From the NCBI GenBank assembly GCA_017640785.1, contig JAEPPZ010000009.1, positions 62,001 through 126,000 on the forward strand: a DNA stretch of 64,000 bases. The letters run 5' to 3'. Made by a program: the position numbers and the translations under genes. Source of the DNA: Balneola sp. Its GTDB lineage: Bacteria > Bacteroidota > Rhodothermia > Balneolales > Balneolaceae. Positions 8,257-15,790 of this stretch are shown piece after piece. Below the pieces are notes generated by a model, which ran no database searches, had not been told where the DNA came from, and was given only the letters and a program-made list of their open reading frames with translations. Position 1 is the stretch's first letter. Each line of letters starts with the position of its first letter.

Positions 8257-8376
8257 CTATAACGACCCTGCGTTTAAGCGGCGAAGGGTTTTCGGTTTTT
8301 CTGAAAGTAACAGAGTTACCTGAAAATTAAAAATGCGTAGCCACTTCCCGAGTCCGACTTGAAACGCTTGTTATAC
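8257..8376 (-). repeat. attC site 6
   Basis: R boxes CTATAAC (8257) and GTTATAC (8370). CTATAAC is the complement of GTTATAG at 5480, so the region 5480-8263 (all three mer genes) is bounded as one cassette. Arms GCGTTTAAGCGGCGAAGGG and CCCGAGTCCGACTTGAAACGC. Confidence 0.9.
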
Positions 8377-8384
8377 CCACGGAT

Positions 8385-8675
8385 TTAGATTCGAGATTCC
8401 CAGTACCTCGGTTTACGCCTTAAATTCATGACGGCAAATATAGTAATAAGCTGGTCTTCCACAGAGTAGATAATTCCATACGGAAAGCGTGAAACTAAAA
8501 ATCTTCGTTCTGTTTTAGTGATTTTAGTTCCGGATGAAGGTTGTTGTTCAATGACATCTAAAACTTTTTCTACTTCATCAATAAAATCATCACCAAGACC
8601 AACAACCTGTTCTTCGTAGTATTCCGAAGTTTCAAAGAATTCTCTTCTGGCTTCTGAATGAAATTTAATAGTCAC
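8385..8675 (-). CDS. ParE/RelE-family toxin (type II TA)
   Basis: 96 residues. Pattern TIKFHSEARREFFETSEYYEE at the start, QPSSGTKI in the middle, and the typical ending RRFLVSRFPYGIIYSVED followed by FAVMNLRRKPRYWESR, all hallmarks of the RelE/ParE toxin fold. The upstream antitoxin overlaps by 4 bases. TA pairs are frequent in chromosomal integrons, where they help keep the array. Target (gyrase or ribosome) cannot be told here. Confidence 0.92.
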   Translation of the reverse strand: MTIKFHSEARREFFETSEYYEEQVVGLGDDFIDEVEKVLDVIEQQPSSGTKITKTERRFLVSRFPYGIIYSVEDQLITIFAVMNLRRKPRYWESRI

Positions 8676-8905
8676 TTTTGAATACGTTTTCTCGCTTCTT
8701 TTAAAACATCAGTAGCCGAATGAAGGGAGGTTTCACCAGATTTAAGCGATTCTTTTCTTTTTTGAACTTCATCAATCCAAGCCTGTTCTATTTCAGGATC
8801 AATTTTGCCATGGATACTTTGTAATAATTTATCAGCCAGACGGGCTTTATTCTTCCGGTCAAGATTTAAGGCAGAATTTTCTATCTCTTTGAAATCGGTA
8901 ATCAT
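8672..8905 (-). CDS. Antitoxin of the cassette TA module
   Basis: 77 residues, first gene of the TA cassette. It has the layout of the addiction-module component family paired with ParE/RelE toxins: NLDRKNKARLADKLLQSI, then PEIEQAWIDEVQKRKESLKS with a Glu-rich helix that binds the toxin, and a basic C-terminus. It overlaps the toxin start (TGA/ATG region 8672-8675). Confidence 0.9.
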   Translation of the reverse strand: MITDFKEIENSALNLDRKNKARLADKLLQSIHGKIDPEIEQAWIDEVQKRKESLKSGETSLHSATDVLKEARKRIQK

Positions 8906-8978
8906 AATAAATGAGTTAGTTTACCTGAATGTAATTATTACTGAAGAGAACTGGAAGCGAGATACATTATTGTAGTGG

Positions 8979-9068
8979 GTATAACGACCCGGCGTTTAAG
9001 CGGCGAGTCTGGTTTTAATTATTAAAGGTTCGAACCCTAACCGAGTCCGCTTGAAACGCTTGTTATAC
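8979..9068 (-). repeat. attC site 7
   Basis: R boxes GTATAAC (8979) and GTTATAC (9062). Short 90-bp version closely like attC 1 (GCGTTTAAGCGGCGAGTCTG and CCGAGTCCGCTTGAAACGC). GTATAAC complements GTTATAC at 8370. Confidence 0.9.
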
Positions 9069-9069
9069 G

Positions 9070-9333
9070 TTAATTACAACTGAATTTACCATTACAAGCT
9101 AGTTCTAACAACATGAAGAATAGCACAACAAAAACAGGCCCAGATGAGCTTAGAATTGTGTAAGTCACAAGTTTTTTAATGTCTGCTTTCTTCTTGTTTA
9201 CCCAGAATAAAACATTTCCTAAAATAATTGGAACAGGATATAAGAAAAATGATGTAGCTAAAGCAATTGTAAATACATTCATTGATCCTGGTGCATCAAA
9301 CATAAATGCACCATAAAAAATGAAATTGGCCAT
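9070..9333 (-). CDS. Cassette-borne small membrane protein
   Basis: 87 residues with three hydrophobic stretches (N-terminal FIFYGAFMF, central ALATSFFLYPVPIILGNVLF, C-terminal SSGPVFVVLFFMLLEL) and a Lys-rich loop WVNKKKADIKK. Ends CNGKFSCN with two cysteines. Single gene of cassette 4. No family recognised. Confidence 0.62.
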   Translation of the reverse strand: MANFIFYGAFMFDAPGSMNVFTIALATSFFLYPVPIILGNVLFWVNKKKADIKKLVTYTILSSSGPVFVVLFFMLLELACNGKFSCN

Positions 9334-9399
9334 GCCAAAATCAAAATCAGCATTAAAACCTGAATGCTCGATAATATGATTACTGATGATTTCATTAAC

Positions 9400-9523
9400 G
9401 TATAACGACCCTGCGTTTAAGCGGCGCAGGTTTTCGGTTTTTGTTGAAGTAACGGATTAATTTTATTGTCCACAAGCTTTCCATCGCACTCTACCTGCGT
9501 CCGACTTGAAACGCTTGTTATGT
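9400..9523 (-). repeat. attC site 8
   Basis: R boxes GTATAAC (9400) and GTTATGT (9517), arms GCGTTTAAGCGGCGCAGG and CCTGCGTCCGACTTGAAACGC. 124 bp. Confidence 0.9.
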
Positions 9524-9527
9524 TGCA

Positions 9528-10031
9528 TTACGGTAGTTGATTAAACCCCGCTTCTCTGATTGCAGGCATTATTGGTAGTTCATTGAAGTAATCTACTCGG
9601 CCACAAGTAATATCAGAGTACTTTTCAGTGAATGAGCTTCGTGAACTCTGCCATATAATTTCTGTATTTGTTACTGCACTACAACTGCCTGATTCGATTT
9701 TAAATTTTCTGTGATAATAAATTAAACTGTCGATAGGATGAACAAACTTGCTACCAATAACAGCAGAATTTAATATAGAATCAGCGGGGTTTTCTAAATA
9801 GGGGTCGAGCTTGTAAATAGTGAAAGTACTATCACTTTCTTTTTTGAACTTATAAGCGGCTCCAAGATTTGATCTCTCGCCAACAGGGAAAGGAATATGT
9901 CCTGAGTAATCTAAATATGTCAGAGATTCACCAACTTTCATGTTAGCAATGCTTGGGAGAGTAAACTCTGTCTCTTTCTTATTACAGCTTGCAAACAAAA
10001 AAAGAAGTGATATGGTCAGGACAAGTCTCAT
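9528..10031 (-). CDS. Cassette-borne lipoprotein
   Basis: 167 residues. A lipoprotein signal (LTISLLFLFASCNKK, lipobox FASC) is followed by a soluble beta-rich domain with no recognised family. Cys113-type cysteines in SGSCSAV and DITCGRVD could form a disulfide. Only gene of cassette 3. Likely outer-membrane or periplasmic surface; function unknown. Confidence 0.72.
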   Translation of the reverse strand: MRLVLTISLLFLFASCNKKETEFTLPSIANMKVGESLTYLDYSGHIPFPVGERSNLGAAYKFKKESDSTFTIYKLDPYLENPADSILNSAVIGSKFVHPIDSLIYYHRKFKIESGSCSAVTNTEIIWQSSRSSFTEKYSDITCGRVDYFNELPIMPAIREAGFNQLP

Positions 10032-10041
10032 GAAGTATGCA

Positions 10042-10169
10042 ACATAACGACCCCGCGTTTAAGCGGCGAGGGTTTTCGGTCGAACTGAAAGTAACAGAAA
10101 TAATCAGTTACCTGAAAATTAAATTATGCGGAGCCAGTACCCGAGTCCGACTTGAAACGCTTGTTATGC
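10042..10169 (-). repeat. attC site 9
   Basis: R boxes ACATAAC (10042) and GTTATGC (10163). The 12 bases ATGCAACATAAC at 10037 are the reverse complement of the cassette start at 9517. 128 bp. Confidence 0.9.
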
Positions 10170-10615
10170 TACTCTCTAATTTGAATAGCTGATATTTCTG
10201 AAATTTCAATATCAAGATCCTCATAAAGAGTTGCCCGAATCTTTAGAATTTGGTCACCAGATAAAGTATCGGAATTACTAAATGAAAAATATAAAGTATC
10301 CCTTAATGAGAAAACTCGAGTATCACTGGAATCCATTCTTTCTGTTATCCATTGCTTTTCTTTTCCTTGATAATTTCCAACCAAAAAATAGACGGTATTA
10401 TCTTTGTAATACCCTATTTCATAAAGTGATCTTGAATTAGAGGTGTCGTACAACTCTCCTTGAAGTGTAAATACTCTCTGGTCAACATTATATTCTAAGG
10501 ACATATCTCTAATCTCAAGAGTTGGTTTATCTATATCCGAACTATACTTGTAGCTTTCGTTCGTATGGCTACAACTAAGTAACAAAAGAGGTAGAAATAT
10601 GAATATTTTTTTCAT
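10169..10615 (-). CDS. Cassette-borne lipoprotein
   Basis: 148 residues with lipobox signal IFLPLLLLSCSHTNE. The mature part is beta-rich (FTLQGELYDTSNSRSLYEIG, VFSLRDTLYFSFSNSDTLSG) and looks like a small immunoglobulin-like or lipocalin-sized domain, but no family is identified. Stop codon is at the R box of attC 9. Second cassette from attI, so likely expressed from the array promoter. Confidence 0.72.
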   Translation of the reverse strand: MKKIFIFLPLLLLSCSHTNESYKYSSDIDKPTLEIRDMSLEYNVDQRVFTLQGELYDTSNSRSLYEIGYYKDNTVYFLVGNYQGKEKQWITERMDSSDTRVFSLRDTLYFSFSNSDTLSGDQILKIRATLYEDLDIEISEISAIQIRE

Positions 10616-10631
10616 TACGGTTTCTAAAGTA

Positions 10632-10754
10632 GCATAACGACCCTGCGTTTAATGGGCGCAGAGATTAAGTTTTTGTTGAAGTAACTGATTTATTTTATTG
10701 CTCACAAGTTATTGATCGCACTCCGTCTGCGTCCCATTGAAACGCTTGTTATAG
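10632..10754 (-). repeat. attC site 10 (closest to attI)
   Basis: R boxes GCATAAC (10632) and GTTATAG (10748). AGTAGCATAAC is the reverse complement of GTTATGCTACT at 10163. Nearly identical to attC 2 (GCGTTTAATGGGCGCAGAG core). 123 bp. Confidence 0.9.
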
Positions 10755-10763
10755 TGCAGAAAA

Positions 10764-11180
10764 TTAGAGGTTTAAAACATTGTTCTTGTGTTTTGCAACA
10801 ACCTGTCCCATTTCCTCAATCATTATTTCTCCAATTTCTTGTTGCTCAAAAAGGCTTAGATTTCTTACATCGTAAAATGTCCTTTCGTGGATTACTTCTT
10901 TTTGAAAGTATTTATACTTCCAAGTGATAGTTAGATTTCCAGTACTGTAAATAAAATTAATTATTTGATTTTCTTTTTCTCTGTACAAATTGAATTCTCT
11001 TTTATCGCGTTGTGTAACGATTCCTTGTCCATTGAAAGCAACTGTATTTATCATGTTGACGATTACCTTAAATTTTTCATTCAAGGCTTGTCCTCTTAAA
11101 TCGTAATTATCTTTATTGTAATCATTTAAGAATCGGAAAAGAATGAATAAAATTGCACCAATTACTACTACCCAAATCAT
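10764..11180 (-). CDS. Membrane-anchored protein, three-gene cassette
   Basis: 138 residues with an N-terminal membrane segment (MIWVVVIGAILFILFRFL) and a cytosolic domain (YNKDNYDLRGQALNEKF onward). It overlaps the preceding gene by 4 bases. Last gene of the attI-proximal cassette. No recognised family. Confidence 0.68.
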   Translation of the reverse strand: MIWVVVIGAILFILFRFLNDYNKDNYDLRGQALNEKFKVIVNMINTVAFNGQGIVTQRDKREFNLYREKENQIINFIYSTGNLTITWKYKYFQKEVIHERTFYDVRNLSLFEQQEIGEIMIEEMGQVVAKHKNNVLNL

Positions 11181-11917
11181 AGTTCGATAAATTTGTTCAA
11201 GACATTTGAGGTGGCTTCATCTATAATTTTATTTATTTCTTCTTCTGTTAATCCGAGGCGATCTTTGTTAGCTACAAATTCCTTCTTATAGTTGCTAGAA
11301 TAAGTAGTTACTGCTTCCATAATTGCCAAACCTTCAAAGGGGCTATCGGATAGAGGATTATTTTCATGTTGTTCTATTACAACTTTAGTTAGCCTCTGCT
11401 CAATTTGCTCTTTTATTTTATTCTTAGTGGCTTGATTCATTTTTCTGTTTTCTACTGAAGATTTAGTAGTGTAAGTCTGCTGCTGTTCCCTGTCCGATAG
11501 AACCATTTTAAAACCTTTAGGAGCTTTTTCAGAAGTTTTCCAATGATATGGGGATAGAAATAAATTCGCGATAGTATCACCCTCAATACTAAAAATTTCG
11601 TATTGGTCAACTGGTTTTACAATATTATTTACCTTGACGCTTTGTTTCCTTCTCCATATAAGTCTTTCACCAAATTTGTTTCTTAGACTTTTCAAATACA
11701 ATTCATTTGATGGAAGACCATAGGTTGGGATCGGGTTAGTTCTTTCATGACCAAATACTCCAATTCCTTGGGGAATTTCATCAAAATTACAGGCTTGTGG
11801 ATTACTTTTTATTTCTTGCAGTATCTGATCGGCAATCTCTGGAGGGAGAGAAGAAACCCAATCATTTTCTTTTCTTGGTTTATCACTGCTGCTTTTAAAA
11901 AAATCGAATAGTCCCAT
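11177..11917 (-). CDS. Hypothetical protein with MGLFDFFK start, three-gene cassette
   Basis: 246 residues, soluble. It begins MGLFDFFKSSSDKP, the same first eight residues as the neighbouring upstream gene. A central conserved-looking segment includes FDEIPQGIGVFGHERTNPIP. A C-terminal helical region contains NKIIDEATSNVLNKF. No family recognised. It lies 15 bases after the upstream gene and overlaps the downstream membrane gene, so the three are probably one operon. Confidence 0.72.
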   Translation of the reverse strand: MGLFDFFKSSSDKPRKENDWVSSLPPEIADQILQEIKSNPQACNFDEIPQGIGVFGHERTNPIPTYGLPSNELYLKSLRNKFGERLIWRRKQSVKVNNIVKPVDQYEIFSIEGDTIANLFLSPYHWKTSEKAPKGFKMVLSDREQQQTYTTKSSVENRKMNQATKNKIKEQIEQRLTKVVIEQHENNPLSDSPFEGLAIMEAVTTYSSNYKKEFVANKDRLGLTEEEINKIIDEATSNVLNKFIEL

Positions 11918-11932
11918 TTACTTAAATTTCTA

Positions 11933-12310
11933 TTACCAAATATATGAGTCCCCCTCTCTTCTTACTTCAGAAGGGGTTCTTTGCTGTAGCAACATAGCTG
12001 CATTGAGTGCTACCAGATAACTATGAAATTGTTTGATTTTCTTTTGATCAAAATATTGAATGCAATATCCTGATAAATGATCTTTTAGCCTTTGGTCGTC
12101 AAAGTTTTCAGAGATTCTACTTATTGCTACAGACTTTATAAAAATATTTCTGGCTTCTTCCTCTAGAATAGATGTATCCAAAATGCGCATTAATTCTTGG
12201 GTACCGGCGTTAATGTCTTTTTTTCCTTTTGGGAAAAACTTATTAATTAGTTGTGAAAGCTCGTTATTCAAGTCATTCTTTTCTGGTTTAAAGAAATCAA
12301 ATAGTCCCAT
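11933..12310 (-). CDS. Hypothetical protein with MGLFDFFK start, first cassette gene
   Basis: 125 residues, helical, starting MGLFDFFKPEKNDLNNEL. No signal peptide; the hydrophobic, Phe-rich first eight residues may form an amphipathic membrane-binding or partner-binding helix. First gene after attI and therefore the one best placed for expression from the array promoter. Unknown function; the shared N-terminus with the next gene suggests common origin or a common partner. Confidence 0.7.
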   Translation of the reverse strand: MGLFDFFKPEKNDLNNELSQLINKFFPKGKKDINAGTQELMRILDTSILEEEARNIFIKSVAISRISENFDDQRLKDHLSGYCIQYFDQKKIKQFHSYLVALNAAMLLQQRTPSEVRREGDSYIW

Positions 12311-12357
12311 AATTGCTTATTTGTAGTTCTGAATTGTGAATTTGCTTTGGTGCTGCA

Positions 12358-12567
12358 CTATAACATAATATTATCCGTACAGCTTATTTGTGTGGAATTC
12401 CTGAATAAATCAAAAATACACACCTGAGAGCTCCAAAAGCAGTTTTATAGATTTATTCAGAACTAATTTTAAAATATAATTCCCAAATAAATCAAAAAAT
12501 TCTGTAAGGAATACTCCGCGGAACGGTCTTACTAAGATAATAAAACAAAGAACTAAACCAAGCACTA
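12358..12567. promoter_or_regulatory. attI-like recombination site and intI/cassette promoter region
   Basis: The cassette array ends at CTATAAC (12358-12364), which complements GTTATAG of attC 10 and marks the attI crossover. Beyond it are two imperfect direct repeats (AATTCCTGAATAAATCAAAA at 12396 and AATTCCCAAATAAATCAAAA at 12478) plus an inverted copy GATTTATTCAG at 12450. These could be IntI accessory binding sites, as the direct repeats of attI1 are, or repressor sites. The region must also hold the divergent promoters for intI (+) and the cassettes (-). Exact promoters are not assigned. Confidence 0.65.
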
Positions 12568-13533
12568 ATGGCTAAGTCTAAATTGTTGGAAGCGGTAAGG
12601 CGGGAAATAAGACGGCGTAACTACAGCTACAGAACAGAACAAAGTTATATCTCATGGATCGTAAGATTTATTCGGTTTAACGGAACCCGACATCCGTTAG
12701 ATTTAACAGATACAGAAGTAGAGCGTTACTTGAATTTTCTGGCAAACGAAAAGAACGTAACTTCATCAACTCAAAATCAGGCACTTTCGGCATTGGTATT
12801 TTTATATAAGCAGGTATTAAAACAACCGACACTTAAATTGGATAGCCTGAAAAGAGCAAAACCCAGCGAAACACTCCCCGTTGTACTATCTCCCGAAGAA
12901 GTAAAACAGATCTTGTCTCATATTTCAGGGATAAGCCATTTGATATGTACACTTTTGTATGGCTCAGGTTTGCGTATTTCAGAATGCTTGAGATTAAGGG
13001 TTCAGGATGTGGATCTGGAATATCAACAACTTTGGGTACGTTCTGGAAAAGGCAACAGAGATCGAGTAACCTTACTTCCAAAAAAAAGTGTAGGCGATTT
13101 AAAACGCCAGATTAAAAAAGCGAAATTGATTCATGATCAAGACATTAACAACGGACTTGGGAAAGCGCTGCTTCCAAAAGCATTAAGCAAAAAATATCCG
13201 GAAGAAAACATTCAGTTTCGATGGCAATATGTGTTTCCATCAAAAAGCCTGGCTAAAGATCCACGATCAGGCATACTGCACAGATACCACATCTCTTCCT
13301 CTTTGGTCAATAGAAAAATAAAGAGAGCGACAAAAAAAGCGGGAATTCAAAAGAAAGTATCTGCACATACTCTCCGGCATAGTTTTGCAACACATTTATT
13401 ACAGAATGGCTACGATATCAGAACGGTTCAGGAGTTATTGGGACATAAAAACCTCAAAACTACAATGATCTATACTCATGTCATAAATAAAGGCGGTAAT
13501 TACATCAAAAGCCCAGTAGATCTGCTAAATTAA
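12568..13533 (+). CDS. intI: Integron integrase
   Basis: 321-residue tyrosine recombinase. Arm-binding N-terminal SAM-like domain (YSYRTEQSYISWIVRFIRF). Catalytic residues: Arg in GSGLRISECLRLR, H-x-L-R in SAHTLRHSFATHLL, LGHKN, and Tyr in TTMIYTHVI. Between the catalytic boxes lies the extra segment found in IntI but not XerC/D (ALSKKYPEENIQFRWQYVFP), which contacts the extrahelical bases of folded attC. Its divergent position beside attI supports the call. Recombines attC with attI. Its last codons are duplicated about 960 bases downstream. Confidence 0.96.
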   Translation: MAKSKLLEAVRREIRRRNYSYRTEQSYISWIVRFIRFNGTRHPLDLTDTEVERYLNFLANEKNVTSSTQNQALSALVFLYKQVLKQPTLKLDSLKRAKPSETLPVVLSPEEVKQILSHISGISHLICTLLYGSGLRISECLRLRVQDVDLEYQQLWVRSGKGNRDRVTLLPKKSVGDLKRQIKKAKLIHDQDINNGLGKALLPKALSKKYPEENIQFRWQYVFPSKSLAKDPRSGILHRYHISSSLVNRKIKRATKKAGIQKKVSAHTLRHSFATHLLQNGYDIRTVQELLGHKNLKTTMIYTHVINKGGNYIKSPVDLLN

Positions 13534-13558
13534 CCGTTTGGACAATCCGGGGGATGTC
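13509..13558 (+). repeat. Direct repeat copy 1 (intI 3' end)
   Basis: AAGCCCAGTAGATCTGCTAA and the following bases through TTTGGACAATCCGGGGGATGTC recur at 14470-14563 with one or two mismatches, the second copy being split by an insertion. The copies bracket the RAYT gene and its palindromes. Confidence 0.85.
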
Positions 13559-13640
13559 GATGGTATCCCAAGACGCGAGCAATGAACAGGAAAAAAAATG
13601 AGCCCGGATTTGTATACACATTCGGTTGTTGTCATTGCAC

Positions 13641-13675
13641 ATTCCATGTAGGGGCGAATCGCCCCTACATGGAAT
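13641..13675. repeat. REP-type palindrome 1
   Basis: 35-base near-perfect palindrome centred on 13658 with core GTAGGGGCGAATCGCCCCTA. The same GTAGGGGCG core recurs at 14047, 14423 and 45591. Lies just upstream of the RAYT gene. Confidence 0.88.
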
Positions 13676-13768
13676 TGAACCCAATAAATCATCCGCAAAA
13701 CACATCTGAAAACATCTCGTGGATAATTTTTGTAAGGAATCCTGCCTCAACCTGTCTAACTGTATGTC

Positions 13769-14338
13769 ATGAAGCAGAAAAAATTGCCAAACCGTCAATC
13801 CATGCGTTTGCAGGGATACGATTATTCCAGTCCGGGATATTATTTCATCACCATATGTACGCAAAATATGCAACGTATTTTTGGCGATGTAATTGATGGC
13901 AAAATGCACATGAATGAATGCGCGGTGGTTGCGCATAATGAATGGTTTAATACAGAAACCATTCGTGACAATGTAAATTTGGATGCGTTTATGATTATGC
14001 CGAATCATATTCATGGGATTATCGAAATTATTGATAAAAACCCAATCGTAGGGGCGAATCGCGATTCGCCCCTACGGAACCGCAAATTGATAAATGACAC
14101 TATTTATCGCACAAAATTCGAATCCCCATCAAATAATTTGGGAGCCATTATCCGGGGATATAAATCAGCGGTGACTAAACAAATCAATCAAATCCGCAAA
14201 ACACCGGGCGCGAAAATATGGCAGCGGGGTTATTATGATCACATCATCCGAAATGAAGAGTCATTATTTCACATTCGGGAATACATCAAATGCAATCCAA
14301 TGAATTGGAATAAGGATCGATTTTACCAAAACAGGTAA
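13769..14338 (+). CDS. REP-associated tyrosine transposase (RAYT, Y1 family)
   Basis: 189 residues. Features of the RAYT branch of Y1/IS200-like HUH enzymes: the N-terminal SPGYYFITICTQNMQRIFG, the HUH-type pair in MPNHIHGIIEI, and a C-terminal IWQRGYYDHIIRNEESLFHI containing the candidate catalytic Tyr, then IREYIKCNPMNW. Such proteins bind and nick REP palindromes. Palindromes sit on both sides and one lies within the coding frame at residues 93-103 (IVGANRDSPLR), suggesting a copy inserted into the gene without breaking the frame. Confidence 0.88.
   Translation: MKQKKLPNRQSMRLQGYDYSSPGYYFITICTQNMQRIFGDVIDGKMHMNECAVVAHNEWFNTETIRDNVNLDAFMIMPNHIHGIIEIIDKNPIVGANRDSPLRNRKLINDTIYRTKFESPSNNLGAIIRGYKSAVTKQINQIRKTPGAKIWQRGYYDHIIRNEESLFHIREYIKCNPMNWNKDRFYQNR
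14047..14076. repeat. REP-type palindrome 2, inside the RAYT gene
   Basis: Perfect 30-base palindrome with arms CGTAGGGGCGAATCG and CGATTCGCCCCTACG, in frame within the RAYT coding sequence. Confidence 0.9.
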
Positions 14339-14422
14339 TTTGATAATCCGGTTCGCGGTCGGAAATGAATATGAATTCGGAAACGTGAACAATGGTGAAA
14401 CACGTATGAATTTGTTAACACA

Positions 14423-14468
14423 CGTCCCTTTGTAGGGGCGAGTCGCGATTCGCCCCTACAAAGGGACG
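14423..14468. repeat. REP-type palindrome 3
   Basis: 46-base palindrome; outer arms CGTCCCTTTGTAGGGGCGA and TCGCCCCTACAAAGGGACG with a small central mismatch. It directly abuts the second copy of the intI 3'-end repeat. Confidence 0.9.
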
Positions 14469-14469
14469 G

Positions 14470-14563
14470 AAGCCCGGTAGATCTGCTAAATTAACCGGTA
14501 CAAATTCTCCCTTCGAAGGGAGACGATTGTCCAAACGGTTCTTTGGACAATCCGAGGGATGTC
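14470..14563 (+). repeat. Direct repeat copy 2 with inserted hairpin
   Basis: Copy of the intI end (AAGCCCGGTAGATCTGCTAA at 14470; TTTGGACAATCCGAGGGATG from 14542). The copy is interrupted by about 44 bases containing two dyads, CTCCCTTCGAAGGGAG (14506-14521) and a hairpin of 11-bp arms GATTGTCCAAA/TTTGGACAATC (14526-14553), the latter a possible terminator. Confidence 0.8.
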
Positions 14564-14589
14564 ATTGATAACCCAATCCTGTATGGAAA

Positions 14590-15714
14590 TCACCCCAACT
14601 TATCTACAAAATCCAGTTTCTCCCACGGGAATTCTTCTCTTCCAAAATGTCCGTAAGCTGCGGTTGGTTTATAGATCGGTCGTTTCAGATCAAAGCGAGA
14701 GATAATTCCTTTCGGAGTACAATCAAAAGTCTGTGCAACCAGATTAGCCAATTCAGGATCACTCATCTTTCCCGTTCCGTAACTGTTCACATTAATGGAA
14801 ACAGGCTCAGCAACACCGATGGCATAAGCCAATTGAACAAGGCACTCATCAGCTAAACCTGCAGCTACCAAGTTCTTGGCAATATGCCGGGCAGCGTAGG
14901 CGGCACTTCTGTCTACTTTAGAAGGGTCCTTTCCGGAAAAGGCTCCACCACCATGTGCTCCGAATCCTCCGTAAGTGTCTACAATAATTTTGCGACCGGT
15001 TAATCCGGTGTCGCCATGCGGTCCGCCTATTACAAATTTGCCCGTTGGATTTACATGGTAAATGGTTTCATCATCAATAAGTTCTGAAGGAATTACATTC
15101 TTGATAAGAATATTCTTTACATCTTCATGAATTTGGGACTGTTCAACGCCTTCATCATGCTGTGTGGAAAGAACGATGGTATGGATTCTTTTTGGCTTTC
15201 CGGCGTCATCATATTCAGTGGTAACCTGACTTTTATTATCCGGTCCCAAATAAGGCATTAGATCCGTTTTTTTACGAATTCGAGCCAACTCTCTCAAAAG
15301 ATCATGAGAAAACTGAAGCGGCATCGGCATGTACTCCGGAGTTTCTTTATTGGCATAGCCAAACATCATTCCCTGATCACCTGCGCCTTCGCGATCTACT
15401 CCCTGGGCAATATCAGGACTTTGCGTATGGATGGTGGATAGCACACCGCAACTTTCAGAGTCAAAACGATAGGATGCTTTCGTATACCCGATCTCTTTTA
15501 TGACTTCTCTTACTATTTCCTGAACATCAACATAGGCATCAGTAGTAACTTCTCCTGAAACTACAGCTAAACCGGTGGTTACAAGGGTTTCAACAGCTAC
15601 TCTTGATTCCGGATCCTGAGTTAACATGGCGTCCAGAATGGCATCTGAAATCTGATCGGCAACTTTATCCGGGTGCCCTTCTGATACGGACTCTGAGGTA
15701 AATAAATTCTTCAT
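14590..15714 (-). CDS. metK: S-adenosylmethionine synthetase
   Basis: 374 residues. Makes S-adenosylmethionine from methionine and ATP in the cytosol. Signature segments: [15 protein letters not shown] at the N-terminus, [12 protein letters not shown] (about 113-124) and [19 protein letters not shown] (about 255-273), which are the methionine/ATP-binding boxes. The length is normal for the family. No SAM riboswitch is visible in the 76-base gap upstream. Marks the return to core chromosome after the integron/RAYT block. Confidence 0.98.
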   Translation of the reverse strand: MKNLFTSESVSEGHPDKVADQISDAILDAMLTQDPESRVAVETLVTTGLAVVSGEVTTDAYVDVQEIVREVIKEIGYTKASYRFDSESCGVLSTIHTQSPDIAQGVDREGAGDQGMMFGYANKETPEYMPMPLQFSHDLLRELARIRKKTDLMPYLGPDNKSQVTTEYDDAGKPKRIHTIVLSTQHDEGVEQSQIHEDVKNILIKNVIPSELIDDETIYHVNPTGKFVIGGPHGDTGLTGRKIIVDTYGGFGAHGGGAFSGKDPSKVDRSAAYAARHIAKNLVAAGLADECLVQLAYAIGVAEPVSINVNSYGTGKMSDPELANLVAQTFDCTPKGIISRFDLKRPIYKPTAAYGHFGREEFPWEKLDFVDKLG

Positions 15715-15790
15715 TCTTGTATTTTATTGAGTAAGGTTCTTTCGGTTACGAAGCGCAGAAAAGGTAAGAAGATTTATTATTTAATAAAGC

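Larger units (their letters stand above)
2160..13533 (-). mobile_element. Chromosomal integron: intI, attI region and ten cassettes
   Basis: Ten imperfect palindromes of 90-132 bp share a left arm beginning with TAACGACC and a GCGTTTAA-like core, and a right arm ending GAAACGCTTGTTAT. They separate short genes that nearly all read leftwards, away from a divergent IntI-type integrase at 12568. For each cassette the first 7-14 bases are the reverse complement of the left R box of its own attC, for example GTTATGTTGCAT at 9517 against ATGCAACATAAC at 10037. This is the expected signature of attC x attI insertion. The high similarity among attC sites indicates a sedentary (chromosomal) integron. 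Cassette content is listed separately. Confidence 0.93.

Noticed and set aside
10712-10927. Plus-strand frame across attC 10
   Set aside because: Antisense to a cassette gene and the attC palindrome; shadow of other features.
2160-12364. attC-like repeats as a CRISPR array
   Set aside because: Spacing is irregular and hundreds of bases to 2.7 kb, repeats are palindromic attC sites, and an IntI is adjacent.
15715-15790. SAM riboswitch upstream of metK
   Set aside because: The gap is only 76 bases and shows no SAM aptamer-like helices.
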